DNA of 64,000 nt from contig OZ025257.1 of NCBI GenBank assembly GCA_964019135.1, forward strand, positions 12,117,971 through 12,181,970, given 5' to 3'. The notes beneath the pieces were generated by a model. The model was not told the DNA's origin and ran no database searches. It saw nothing but the letters and a program-made list of their open reading frames with translations. The DNA is from Arenicola marina (lineage: Eukaryota; Annelida; Polychaeta; Arenicolidae). A program made the translations under genes and the position numbers. Shown one piece after another: positions 9,083 through 20,222 of this stretch (position 1 is the stretch's first letter; every line of letters starts with the position of its first letter).

Positions 9083-11087
9083 GTTAAATATTTATGTGAT
9101 CTGAGTAAAAACAAAAAAAAGGCGTGTAACAGCCGAGTATAATGCTCTTCAAGAAGAAATTAATTTTGAACAAAGCTGTTCTACGAACGAAGATACAGTG
9201 GAATGTCCAGTGCTTACTGACAGCATAAACAATGAAATGATTAATGTTGCACAATCAGTTGAGCCAGATATGGAAGATGAAATATATTTTGATGCTATAG
9301 AATTAAGCTCCGATGATGCATTTCATTGTAGCTCAGAAAGTGAAGGCGGGGTTAATGAATTACCAGAGGCTCTTAGGTTATAGGCATTAAAATACAGTGT
9401 CCCTATTCAATGGTTGAGTGAGCTCTTATTCGTTTTGAAGCCTTTTCATCCATGCCTGCCCAAAGATGGACGAACTTTGTTGAAGACTCCAGTAATAGAG
9501 GGTATAAAAACTTGACCAATGGACAGTTAAGTATTTTAGTTTGAAGGAACATAAGGAAGAGCTACTAAAACAGATTCCTGTTATGCCTCAAAGGTTAAAA
9601 CTACAAATATCTGTTGATGGTGTTCCACTCTTTAAGTCAACTTCTTTACAATCTTGGCCAATTCTTGGTTACCTTCCATCTATGGAGACTCAACCCTTTG
9701 TTATTGCGATCTACTGTGGGACAAGTAAGCCAAACATTGAGGAGTACCTTGAAGACTTTGTAAATGAAATCAAGGATATGGAAACACAAGGGGGGATTGT
9801 GCTAAGTAATGGCAGCATGATATTCCTAGAGATTGAAGCTTTCGTTTGTGATACTCCCGCAAGGTCATTCATCAAATGCACAAAGGGCCACTCATGCTAT
9901 AGCTCTTGCGAGAAGTGTGTTACTAGAGGGGAATGGTATGACAAAATTATATTCGATGAAATTGATGCAAACTTAAGGGATGACCAAGGCTTCAGGGCAA
10001 AAGTTGATCCAGATCATCACACTGTTACATCACCTTTAACAAGACTAACGAGTGTAGATATGGTGAAAGCTTTCCCCTTGGACTATATGCATATTGTATG
10101 TCTTGGTGTAGTACGTCGTTTGATTCTTATGTGGATAAAGGGATCTACACTAGTGAAATTGAGAAGTAGCATCATTACGCAGTTGTCAGATAAACTAGTT
10201 GCTTTAGTGCCACATATTCCTCGTGAATTTGCCCGCAAACCACGTCCATTGACTTATATTGATCGTTGGAAGGCTACAGAATTTAGACTCTTGCTCCTTT
10301 ACACTGGGTTTGTTTCATTCAATGGGGTTCTACCAAAGCAGTACTTTGAGCATTTCATGCAACTTTTTGTCAGCATACATATACTGTTAAGTCCGGCATT
10401 ATGCAGGGAGTACTCACATTATGCTTCAGAGCTACTGAAGACTTTTGTCACTCACTGTCGTCAGATATATGGTATTTCATCTTTGGTATATAATGTTCAT
10501 GGTCTCATCCATGTGGCTAATGACGCTGTATTGTTTGGTAATCTTGACAAAGTTTGCGCATTTATATTTGAAAATTTTCTGCAAAAACTAAAAAAAATGA
10601 TTAGAAAACCACATCAGCCACTACAGCAAGTGTGTCGTCGAATTGGTAAAATGACCCAAAACACAACCTTGAAATGTGATGTAAACAATGTTTTGCTAAG
10701 TAAAACACACTGCAGAGGCACATTAAATGGCCTGGTTGGCACACAATATGGTATTGTTATTTTACAGGGCAAACATAACATATCATCAAAAGATTGTGAT
10801 AGTTGCTTTGGCACTGATAATGGAGAGATTGCGTTGTGTCAAAACATAGTAGAAACTAATGGTGATGTCTTCATACTGTATAAAAAGTTTGACCTGAGGC
10901 AAATCCATTTTAGATATCCTCTTGATTCAGATATATTGGGTATATTTAGAGTATCTCAGTTGGATTGCAATTTACATTGCATTTCAATCAAACAAGTCAC
11001 TTGTAAATATGTCAAGCTGCCATTGGATGAAAGAGGTGTTTATGTTGTGCCATTTCTACATAATGGCATCAATGTGGTAAATGAGTG
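9083..11087 (+). pseudogene. CACTA/EnSpm-like (tnp2-type) transposase, near full length, broken
   Basis: The main open part, 9541-11087, encodes about 515 aa with hallmarks of animal tnp2-type DDE transposases. SVDGVPLF is near residues 24-31, CDTPARSF and a Cys cluster are at 103-126, PLDYMHIVCLGV at 179-190, RKPR..RWKATEFR in the middle, and VHGLIHV with PLQQ towards the C-terminus. Upstream, an acidic N-terminal segment (9083-9380) and ALKYSVPI..LPKDGRTLL (9384-9490) belong to the same protein. They are separated by an in-frame TAG at 9381-9383 and a frame change between about 9510 and 9540. It is therefore probably inactive unless spliced. Terminal inverted repeats were not found, so the element's limits are unknown. 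Codon usage is AT-rich compared with the LU genes. Confidence 0.7.
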
Positions 11088-11616
11088 ACTTGGATTTGCA
11101 TTTGGAAATTTACATGTATAAACTTGTGATATAAGCTGAGGCAAACTGATTCTGTGTAGTATTTGAAGTGAAGTTAACACAAACTTGTTATGTTCAAAAA
11201 GTTATCCGCGCAGAAGTTATATTTTATTCTAAAACAAACACTAAAGTTGTGGAGGACGATTGTGATATTGTCATTTTGTACGACGCTGTGGCAACTAACA
11301 GTCGGTGGGGTCCCAACAAACATGACGGAATCGGACCAGCACTATCCGAAAAAAAACCCATATATTTACACAAGGATCGTGCCTAATTGAACATACCCTG
11401 CCTTGAGGTATTGGATTTTACACATAATAACCTTGGTGGCCACATTTGTCTGTAAAGACATACAACCATATAATGAAGAGGTTTTACCACAAAATTGTTC
11501 AGAACTGTGTCATTAAAAAGTTATCATACAAATATAATAATGGACATATTTCCCAGACAGAACACAGGACAAATGCGCACTCTATTTGTAAACGAAACTG
11601 AGGCAGGACTAGAGAC
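11088..11616. other. Downstream of transposase, no gene seen
   Basis: AT-rich. It may contain the 3' part of the transposon. A 72-aa open frame near 11168-11386 has no recognised domain. Confidence 0.35.
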
Positions 11617-11756
11617 ATGAAGAAGCGTTTTGAATCACAAGTTGTTGAGTAGAACGATATAAAATGCTTTTTAATGAGTGTTATTATTGTCCTTTATCTG
11701 ATGTTTTCTAAGGGTCCTGATTACCTAATAGCGTTACGTAGATTTGCGTACAGCTG
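11617..11756 (+). repeat. Gene-block flank segment homologous to 62480-62640
   Basis: Shares TTTTGAATC..CAAGTTGTTGA, AAATGCTTTTT..GAGTG and TTACGTAGATTTGC with the region downstream of pseudogene E. It extends without a break into the duplicated unit that follows. Confidence 0.6.
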
Positions 11757-12516
11757 AGTGGGGTTCAAGAATACAGCGCCATGAACATAACATGGTTTTC
11801 TTGCGACGAGGCGTCTGTGCGCAGTAACTAAACGTCAAATGCCCCCCCCCCCCTCCCTTCCCCGCCACCCGCGCAGGCTACCGTTCCTTTTCTTCGCGTT
11901 GAGCTATTGACCTTCGATTGCCCGTTTTTATGAGATGACCATGTCTTTGGACACTGGAGTAGTCTGCAAACCTGAAATAAATATCTGTCAAAACTTCATC
12001 CTTATCTAGACACCATTCTATCAGGTCCTAGACATCTCGCTCTGTACACCTACACCCACGGGTAATGTTCAGGTCTGTGATGTCGGTTTCTATTTTTTTT
12101 TTATGATTTAGCCTGATATGTGTACTTGACATGTATACGTAACGATATACCGACAACACTGAGACCACCACGATCATCACGCCCACGCGCCCCTCCCCCC
12201 CCCCCCCCCGCTCCACACCTCGCCCAGGTAGGGCAAGTGACGGGCCCGAATTTATCATTGCGCGCGCTCGATTACGTACTGATCTGGTATTTAGATTATG
12301 TTTTAACCACCGCAACCCCCTTCGTGATCGTCTTATCGGTCTGCATCGTGGTTCTCTTCATACTCCTCTTGGTAGTCTTCTTCAGGTTCTCTTCGTGGTC
12401 CTATTCGTGGTTTCACTTGGTGGTAAAAAATACTCACATTTACGCTTCACATGTATTACGCTTCACATGTATTTACGCTTCACATGTATTACGCTAAATT
12501 TATGAAATTCTGCAAC

Positions 12517-13120
12517 TGATATTACCTACAAGTCAACAACTCTCTCCGCGGAGTATTACAGATGGATCTTTGTTTAAAACTGAAACGGAAACAACAGAGC
12601 ATTTATTTCAGTCATGTGGGGAGCCCAGGTTGCTTTGGCAGCAAGTGAACGATTGCTTACGACCCGTTTAGATATTACATACTATTTATCGATGGAAAAC
12701 ATTCTTTTAGGCGTGACTGGTGCAAAATATCAATTGATCGATCAAATTGTCCTTACGTTTAAGAAATAGAATTATAAGACACGATAATTGAGATAAATTA
12801 AATGTAAAGCACGGCTTTCGTATGTTGAAACAATCGTACTCTGTAGAATATTTTATACGCAAAAGAAACCTAGTGGAAAACGAAACAGTTAAAATAAGAA
12901 TGTCTTGAATTTGGTTTTGCACTATATGATAGTAGGTGTTGTTAGTTTCTACATGTTAAAATAACCATATCCTATATATTGTGGCATATTGTATTATGTT
13001 CGTGGGATGTGCTACTCGTTTATTGTTCGTTGACTGTTATGTGCCTTGAAATAAAAGACGTTTTTGCAACGACAAAGTTATACTATTTAGAAAAACATAA
13101 TGCTGCATGCATGCTTCATC
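12517..13120 (+). mobile_element. L1/Tx1-clade LINE 3' fragment in duplication unit 1
   Basis: Translated pieces match the C-terminal part of L1/Tx1 ORF2: ETETTEHLFQSCGEP (the zinc-knuckle-like HLFxxC motif), then DITYYLSMENILLGVTG, colinear with the copy in the gene D intron (DISKLINKMNVLLGIT). Stops and frameshifts are present. An A/T-rich 3' region follows. The 5' part is missing. Confidence 0.65.
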
Positions 13121-13229
13121 GGTTCCACAAATCCAGGCAATATAGTAATCGCATGAATTTTAAGAATCGTAATACCACGGAGCCGCGACATTCAGAATTA
13201 TTTGTAATCTGTGTAATGCGACCGACATA

Positions 13230-13375
13230 ACACCTCGCTCGCACGACTTAGTATGTCGTTCGCACAACATAGTATATCTTGCCCACGACATAATTCCTCG
13301 TTCGCTGGACTTAGTATCTCGTTGGCACGACATGATATCTCGGGCGCACGACATAGTACCTCGTTCGCCAGGGAA
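13230..13375. repeat. Degenerate ~23-bp minisatellite (TCGTTCGCACGAC type), unit 1
   Basis: Six or so units of the CTCGTTCGCACGACxTAGTAT type. The same array recurs at 15300-15440 in duplication unit 2. Open frames on both strands are a by-product. Confidence 0.7.
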
Positions 13376-13440
13376 GGGAGGGATCACGTCAAAGAATCTA
13401 TGCGTACGTTTTGCTAAAAACACAAAACCGGTGCGAAACC

Positions 13441-13833
13441 GGGAGACGTGGGATGGGAGAGGGGGCACTACATTACTATAGTGGTGGGTGTGTGCCTCCC
13501 TTACCATGGAGGGCATGTATAGAGAACTAGCGAAACGTGATAGATGTCGTGCGAATGAGATCAAAATATTCTGAATATCCCTAGCGAGACTCCGTACGTG
13601 ACGCTACTTGTATAAATCAATAACGCTAGCAAGTCATTAGACCGTCCCAGGTGTCTTTGCGTGTAGTTTGCGTCCCCCCCCCCCCCACCAGTGATCGTTC
13701 AAGGGTTCTGGGAGACCCGTTATCGGAAAGTGGACAAACTTTACAACCCCCCACCAAAATTGAAAAATCGCCTGTAAAAAAAACTGTCTTAAAAGAGGCC
13801 TGAAAAGGCCTAAAAATTTAAAGAGACTGCCTG
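13441..13833. other. Spacer between the two duplication units
   Basis: 393 bp not shared with either unit. Contains a C tract at about 13674-13686. No exon recognised. Confidence 0.5.
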
Positions 13834-15518
13834 AGTGGGGTTCAAGAATACAGCGCCATGAACATAACATGGTTTTCTTGCGACGAGGCGTCTGTGCGCC
13901 GTAACTAAACGTCAAATGCCCCCCCACCCCCCGCCCTTCCCCGCCAACCACGCAGGCTACCGTTCCTCTCCTTCACGTTGAGCTATTGACCTTCGATTGC
14001 CCGTTTTTATGAGATGACCATGTCTTTGGCCATTTGAGTAGTCTGCAAACCTGAAATAAATATCTGTCAAAACTTCATCCTTATCTAGACACCATTCTAT
14101 CAGGTCCTAGACAACGCGCTCTGTACACCGGTGCCCACGGGTAATGTTCAGGTCTGTGATGTCGGTTTCTAGTTTTTTTTTTTAATGATTTAGCCTGATA
14201 TGTGTACTTGACATGTATACGTAACGATATACCGACAACACTGAGACCACCACGATCACCCCCCCCCCCCCCCCCGCTCCACACCTCGCCCAGGAAGGGC
14301 AAGTGACGGGCCCGAATTTATCATTGCGCGCGCTCGGTTACGTACTGATCTGGTATTTAGATTATGTTTTAACCACCGCAACCCCCTTCGTGATCGTCTT
14401 ATCGGTCTGCATCGTGGTTCTCTTCATACTCCTCTTGGTAGTCTTCTTCAGGTTCTCTTCGTGGTCCTATTCGTGGTTTCACTTGGTGGTAAAAAATACT
14501 CACATTTACGCTTCACATGTATTACGCTTCACATGTATTTACGCTTCACATGTATTACGCTAAATTTATGAAATTCTGCAACTGATATTGCCTACAAGTC
14601 AACAACTCTCTCCGCGGAGTATAACAGATGGATCTTTGTTTAAAACTGAAACGGAAACAATAGAGCATTTATTTCAGTCATGTGGGGAGCCCATGTTGCT
14701 TTGGCAGCAAGTGAATGATTGCTTATGACCCGTTTAGATATTACATACTATTTATCGATGGAAAACATTCTTTTAGGCGTGACAGGTGCAAAATATCAAT
14801 TGATCGATCAAATTGTCCTTACGTTTAAGAAATAGAATTATAAGACACGATAATTGTGAGATAAATTAAATGTAAAGCACGGCTTTCGTATGTTGAAACA
14901 ATCGAAATCTGTAGAATATTTTATACGCAAAAGAAACCTAGTGGAAAACGGAACAGTTAAAATAGGAATGTCTTGAATTTGGTTTTGCACTATATGATAG
15001 TAGGTGTTGTTAGTTTCTACATGTTAAAATAACCATATCCTATATATTGTGGCATTTTGTATTATGTTCATGGGATGTGCTACTCGTTTATTGTTCGTTG
15101 ACTGTTATGTGCCTTGAAGTAAAAGACGTTTTTGCAACGTCAAAGTTATACTATTTAGAAAAACGTAATGCTGCATGCATGCTTCATCGGTTCCTAAAAT
15201 CCAGGCAATGTAGCAATCGCATGAATTTTAAGAATCGTAATACCACGGAGCCGAGCTAGGGACATTCAGAATTATTTGTAATCTGTGTAATGCGACCGAC
15301 ATAACACCTCGTTCGCACGACTTAGTTTGTCGTTCGCACAACATAGTATATCTTGCCCACGACATAACACCTCGTTCGCACGACTTAGTATCTCGTTGGC
15401 ACGACATGATATCTCGGGCGCACGACATAGTACCTTCCTTGTTCGCCAGGGGAGGGAGGGATCACGTCAAATAATCTATACGTACGCTTTGCTAAAAACA
15501 CAAAACCGGTGCGAAACC
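13834..15518 (+). repeat. Large direct duplication, unit 2 (~1.68 kb)
   Basis: Partner of 11757-13440 with the same internal order: flank segment, C tract (about 14260-14275), CTTCACATGTATTACG repeats, L1/Tx1 fragment (14595-15200) and ~23-bp minisatellite (15300-15440). One difference is a short extra GAGCTAG near 15253. Confidence 0.9.
14595..15200 (+). mobile_element. L1/Tx1-clade LINE 3' fragment in duplication unit 2
   Basis: Same fragment as at 12517-13120, carried by the duplication. It retains the ETETIEHLF-type motif and the downstream SMENILLGVTG stretch, with the same disabling stops. Confidence 0.65.
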
Positions 15519-15877
15519 TCTCTGCAATCACACTTCGCAGTGATTGACCACACAGTCTCTCTCAGTCAGTGGCGTTTTGACACATACTATGACTGAAAAA
15601 CAGTTTGCGGTTACTGTTTCCGCCCGCATGCAGATATCTGTTTGAATATTCATAACCTGCACAATCACGGAACCGGAAGCACCAACCGTGTGTGAATTAC
15701 AAAAACGCCAAATGGAAATTTCCTCGAAATGGCACGTGCCGAAATAGGGCAGCGACATCTGGCGATTGATTATGATATCTAGCGCCATCTAGCGAGTTAT
15801 TAAAAGACAAGTAGCGACATCTATGAGAGAATGATTCCTTTGTTCATACAGTCAAAGTTCCAAACATTTGCCTTTCG
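15519..15877. other. Intergenic upstream of SINE, no gene seen
   Basis: Contains short related phrases, GCGACATCT and GCGCCATCTAGCGA, at 15752-15822. These resemble scattered MITE or SINE termini, but no boundaries could be fixed. Confidence 0.35.
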
Positions 15878-16010
15878 TGCAAGTCGCGGTGGCGCGTTGG
15901 TTAAGCATGCGGGCTGGCGTGCGTAAGGTAGCCGGTTCGAGACCAAGCAGTGACCTAAGCTTGTACATGTACGTTGGTTTGTTCCCTCATTGTAAAGATA
16001 CGTGAGTAAC
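15878..16010 (+). repeat. tRNA-derived SINE-like fragment
   Basis: Pol III box A-like TGGCGCGTTGGTTAAGC at about 15891 and box B GGTTCGAGACC at about 15931, with tRNA-like spacing. A non-tRNA body follows. The arms do not fold into a full cloverleaf, so it is called a SINE and not a tRNA gene. Confidence 0.5.
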
Positions 16011-16480
16011 ATTCTATTACCCACGAAAAGGCTGGTAAAGCGGTGGTTTAAGACAGTTCGCTGAAACATAGAAAACAGTCGAAAAAGGTGGTAATGGGCG
16101 GTAATAAGACAACAGGTTGAAACAGAGGAAACAGCCGAAAATGGTGGGGGATAGTAAAGTCAGGCCGATGTCGGTTTTACTGATGTGTTTAGGCAACTTC
16201 TCTTTCTGTTCTCTGCTGTGTTTAGGCTTGTAACTTCTCTTTCGGTTCGGGGGCAAATAATGAATTGAATTGGCCGTCTACGCCGCTTTCGTGTTCTCTC
16301 CGCGGTCCTCTTGGCAATCCCCTTTTTCAACACCTGTTCGAGAGCCTTTTGTGCTATTCTCGTAGTCCTCTTTGCAATACACTTCATGGCCTGACAACGC
16401 CTCAAGTGGGATCGCGGTCAGGGTTCAAGCTCTGCCCCCTCTCCCCACCCCGCTCCCGCCCCCTCCCCCACCCACAGCAC

Positions 16481-16554
16481 TTTCGAAGGCAGCCCAGCTT
16501 TGGAACACATCAGAGAGAACAAGGAAGTGAACAATCCACAAGGTCTACTCTACA
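16481..16554 (+). promoter_or_regulatory. Gene C non-coding first exon
   Basis: Aligns closely to the gene D first exon: GAACACA(T)CAGAGAGAACAAGG and ACAAGGTCTACT, ending ...CTACAA with donor GTAAGT at 16555. The upstream C-rich sequence (about 16430-16475) parallels that of gene D. No clear TATA box was seen at the expected distance. Confidence 0.65.
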
Positions 16555-18141
16555 AGTAAGTCGGTAATTTGCATTCAATTAAATGGTCAAGTACACTATA
16601 TTAAAGTTAATAACAGCGTGGCTTGCAAGTATGCTTGGCGTATCAACTACCAACCAAAGTAAAGCCATGCCGATACCAAAAGTGCATAATTTAATAATCA
16701 TTGTCGTACCAACATGCGCGAAAGAGGTCCAGCGGCACGTCCCCAGCGTGCAGGAGGGGGTGGGGGGGGGGGGTGATGTGGGAATTATATCAGAAAGCAC
16801 AACGCATAAGCAAATTTGACGGTTATCGATGGCATATATCTTTCGTGCCGCCTGTAAAAGCCCCCGAACGGTGGACCGTATGGCAATGGCCATGCCATTT
16901 TTACTGAAGGTGTCACATATGTCTTTTATGATGCAGTGTTAATCTTCTTACGAAGGACATGACATAAATGGTAGATCTATTTTGCAGTAAAATCTTCTAT
17001 TCCCTCCTTAATATTGTTTTTCTGTGGGAATTGATTTTGTGCAAGTTAGACCGGATGCTTTGAACCTGGCGTGGGATTTGGAAAAGAAGATATCCCAAAG
17101 GTCTACTTTTCCGATGCCTTCCCGCCTTCCCCCTGGAGTTTTACATTGACTGCTGCATTAGTTAATCGGTCGTCCTTTCATTTTTAAATTAAATCAATGT
17201 TTGTGTTTCTAATGCTCACTCATGTATTAGTGGTACAGTGCCACACATGGAAACTGAACTACACAAATCATGACCAAAACTAATGCCTTGTTACATACAT
17301 TATATCCTTCTCCAGACAACGCTCTAGCCTTCCTCAGACAACACTCTCTCGTTCCTCAGACAACGCTCTGTCGTTCCTCAGACAGCGGTCTATCCTTACC
17401 CAAAACCGCGCTGTACCCTATCCTATATAGCGCTCCTATCCTTCTCTAGATAACGCTATTATCCTTCCCCATATAGCTTTCCAAAGGCAACGATCACTGT
17501 TGCCCAATATATCGCTCTATCATTCATTACACTGCTTTCCTTACTTTACAAGCTAGGGTCCTATCCTGCTCTGGACAGCGCTCTATCCTTCCCTAGACAA
17601 CGCTACATCCTTCTTTACATAATGGTCTGATTTTACCTAGACTACACTGTATCCTTCCCGAGACAAGGCTCTATCCTTATGTCGTTCCTTAGATAGCGCC
17701 CTATCCTTCCTTAGATAGCGATCTATCCTTGACCCAGACCATCGTTCCACAGGTAACGTTCCATGCTTCCCAAAATATCGTTCTGAACAGCGATCTATCC
17801 TTACAAACTAACGCTCCTTCCTTAAACCGCCTCCTATCTTTCCACAGATAGCGATATCTTTTTCACTAGACAACACTCTATACTGCCCTAGACAGCGCTC
17901 AATCCATCCGTAGACAACTCTCCATTCTTCCCTAACAATCGCTTTCGCTTCTTTCAATGAAAATTCGATCGCAAAAATTGGTCTCGCCCTAGGCTCGCCG
18001 CCCTCAAAGCCCTTCCCTTACCTCACCCCCAATGTCGTCGCACTCGCTGTGGTTGTCCTGTTCTTGATTTGAGATCAAGCACATTATAAGAGCTTAATAG
18101 TGAAGGAAGTTTGTTTGAACCGTGTTTTCTCATATTTCAGG
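16555..18141 (+). other. Gene C intron 1
   Basis: Runs from donor GTAAGT to acceptor CTCATATTTCAG (ending 18140). It contains a G tract near 16756-16772 and the minisatellite listed separately. No coding content recognised. Confidence 0.6.
17310..17945 (+). repeat. 22-bp minisatellite array in gene C intron 1
   Basis: Many diverged units of CTAGACAGCGCTCTATCCTTCC type, with variants such as CTCAGACAACGCTCT and TTAGATAGCGCCCTATCCTTCC. It has the same strand orientation as the array upstream of pseudogene E (59.1 kb), relative to both the window and the gene. Confidence 0.75.
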
Positions 18142-18174
18142 GAGGCATCGTTCGCGTGAAGTATTCCTGGCAAG

Positions 18175-18897
18175 ATGTCGGTCCTTGGACGTGTCCTGTT
18201 GATAGCCTGTGTTTGCGTTAGTCTCAGTCAGACGAGCCAAGCGCTGACCTGCTACGGGTGTTCGTGGGAAAACGCTGACGCGGCTGTCGGGTGTGACACC
18301 AGCCATACGTGTGTGACCAATGGAGTCTGCTACACTTCAACTGGCGAAGCAGCGAGCAGTTAGTAACAACGTATTGTTCTCTGTATTTAAGTGATTTAAG
18401 TGATTTAAGTGAACATTGGTTGACAGAGGTCGGACCGGGGGGTCTCTTATAAAGGTCATCAATTAAAATAAGTGGAATAAAGCGAATACAGAATAAAAAC
18501 TACGGTGGCTCATCCTCCCTGATTGGCGCTTGACAAAACTAATTCCTGTCCTACAACATTTGATCGCTTATGTTTATAGTCGCAATGTGGCGAATACGCC
18601 TAGGGTGATTCGAGAAAAAGAAAGAACCATGCCTACTGATTTTTTTCAGCGTACCGAAATGGCTGTGCACCGGGTGGTGAAGGGTGTACTGCAAATTCTT
18701 TTGGATCAATCGAGACGACCGTTTGTGTTTGTGTAACCCATCTCTGCAACAATCAATCTGTAGGTGGATCTGAGGATCCACCTTGGGGTGTATCTGGGGC
18801 TCGGTCGCCATTTCGTGCTTCCTCACTCCTGCTGCCTGCCGTCCCCGCCATCGTCGCTGTACTAATGGTGACGTCACAATGGTGCACGTTTATATGA
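18175..18897 (+). CDS. Gene C: GPI-anchored Ly6/uPAR-like protein
   Basis: Two coding exons, 18175-18358 and 18650-18897, 143 aa. The leader exon starts after CTCATATTTCAG and ends GGCAAG before the ATG. Residues 1-23 are a signal peptide. The LU domain starts ALTCYGC (C26, C29) and ends VCVCVTHLCNN (C87, C89, C94, N95). The ten mature cysteines at 26, 29, 40, 46, 52, 67, 74, 87, 89 and 94 fit the LU pattern. A Gly/Ser/Pro-rich linker and a hydrophobic C-terminus (SSLLLPAVPAIVAVLMV) suggest a GPI anchor. Donor GTTAGT and acceptor ttttttcag give the family's phase-1 intron. The reading frame stays open past the point where sister proteins stop (MVTSQ) and adds WCTFI. Expression at the cell surface is inferred from family knowledge; no ligand can be named. 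Confidence 0.8.
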
Positions 18898-18972
18898 CGC
18901 CAAGGATGTCAATGTCAATTCAGATTAGTATTGAGCAGCAATGCTTAAGGCAATATGCTCTGTAATTTTTAT
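18898..18972 (+). other. Gene C 3' flank
   Basis: Shares GGATGTC and CAGATTAG phrases with the 3' flanks of E and F. No polyadenylation signal before the inserted R2 repeat could be chosen with confidence. Confidence 0.35.
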
Positions 18973-19323
18973 ATTACCAATCTCTTCTCCATGTCAAATA
19001 AATATATTCTGTCCTAAATTTAAGTCCTGAAAGTCTGTGGGCTATCCGGGGAGAGGCAAATCTGTTCACCGGGGCAGAAGTTGGTGGCCGGCTTTATATC
19101 CCTGGGCGCCTGTTCGCTGCTTGGTATTCTGTGTGATGTCAACCGCGACTCGCTAGGCCGTCCGCGCGCGATAAATTAGTCTGCGCAGTTTTATGTTTAC
19201 ATTGTTATTTTACAGAGTCAACGAGATATAAAACATATATGCATCATAAGTTTGAGATACTTTTAGTCTTGATTCTAAAATGTAAAAAATCTAAGATGGC
19301 GCATGTGAGTAGGCTGCTTTAAT
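18973..19323 (+). repeat. Dispersed ~350-bp repeat R2, copy 2 (3' flank of gene C)
   Basis: Colinear with 5386-5735. Immediately after it, TAATCTATGTTGTACTAAGCGAAATTT matches the pseudogene F flank at 24558, where R2 is absent. The F flank therefore shows the approximate empty site. Confidence 0.75.
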
Positions 19324-20147
19324 CTATGTTGTACTAAGCGAAATTTGCCAACGGGTTCATAATGCCCAATATGCAACAAATAGATATACATAGTATCCAT
19401 TTTTACTTGGGTATGGTTTGAAGAAAAGTCAAAAAGTGTTGCTCCATTACTTATGATGAGGGTACTATTGTTTGATAAGTAATGAAGCCGTGTGGTAATG
19501 TTATTAAAGTAAATTACACATTGGTAGTGTTGATGTATAGATGTAATAATTATATTGCTAAATAAAAAATAAGCCTTTCCGATTTCCAAGTCTAAAAGTA
19601 ATTCACCCTTCTGCAAGCGGTGAATATTATGGGTATTCGGACATTGCCAACAACAAAACGTTTAAACTAATATATCTATGGCATAAGAAATAGCATATGT
19701 TTATCACAGATAAAACCATGTGGAGTGCTCTCTCATATGATGTCATCGTTTATGCCATGATCATTGGCGTAATTTGAGGAATTATATTGCGTCAGTGATA
19801 TTGTATGACACATATGGACCATATCGCTTCATATAAAATAATGGATTACAATTTCCATAATAATGTTGTTATTTCGCTATCCTTCATGTCATGATGTTTG
19901 TGTGAGGTGTCTTCCTTTAGAGACACTTTGCCTCAATCGTGCCAATGCCTCTGCTTTCAGCTAACACTGCCATCTATGTTAATATCTGTAAGTAAATAAT
20001 ATGCAGATTAAAAATCGCACATTATGATTCAGTGTACGTCTTTATTTGTTTCAAACAAGTACAGTTCTTAGGCATCATTCTTTAAGGAAAACACATTTGC
20101 GAGTAATAAGGCTATATATGAAACATCCGCCCGTTTTGTGAACAAAC
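19324..20147 (+). repeat. LU-gene 3' flank block (gene C)
   Basis: Non-coding and AT-rich. The stretch 19905-20060 (TTTAGAGACACTTTGCCTC, GCCAATGCCT, CTGTAAGTAAATAA) aligns with 39411-39510 after gene D and 62161-62245 after gene E, and with 26610-26710. This marks a shared ancestral downstream flank. Confidence 0.5.
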
Positions 20148-20222
20148 AACGCGATCCACCTCAACGCGATCCACTTCAACGCGATCCACTTCAACGCGAT
20201 CCACTTCAACGCGATCCACTTC
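20148..20222. repeat. 15-bp tandem repeat, five units
   Basis: AACGCGATCCACTTC repeated five times, almost perfectly (first unit CACCTC). On the minus strand it reads as a VDRVE peptide repeat within a short open frame, which is not supported as a gene. Confidence 0.9.

Larger units (their letters stand above)
11757..13440 (+). repeat. Large direct duplication, unit 1 (~1.68 kb)
   Basis: Nearly identical to 13834-15518, start to start about 2,077 bp apart. Breakpoints are sharp: homology begins at TGAGTGGGGTTCAAG and ends at GTGCGAAACC. Differences are substitutions, small indels and C-homopolymer length, which suggests a recent event. It contains a C tract (about 12187-12209), a short repeat of TTACGCTTCACATGTA (12438-12494), an L1/Tx1 fragment and a minisatellite. 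Confidence 0.9.

Noticed and set aside
12120..12497. 125-codon frame with a hydrophobic VLSVCIVVLFILLLVVFF segment, repeated at 14303-14563
   Set aside because: It lies in the duplicated non-coding flank. The hydrophobic stretch reads from CT-rich DNA, and the third copy at 63.2 kb does not preserve the frame.
13160..13564. Minus-strand frame with repeated SCERGVMSWARYTM phrases
   Set aside because: Product of the ~23-bp minisatellite present in both duplication units.
15878..15950. Possible functional tRNA gene
   Set aside because: Boxes A and B are present, but acceptor and anticodon stems do not pair into a cloverleaf; a tRNA-derived SINE fits better.
16265..16567. 100-codon plus-strand frame overlapping the gene C first exon
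   Set aside because: The frame crosses the donor at 16555 and matches the non-coding first exon of gene D; no protein homology seen.
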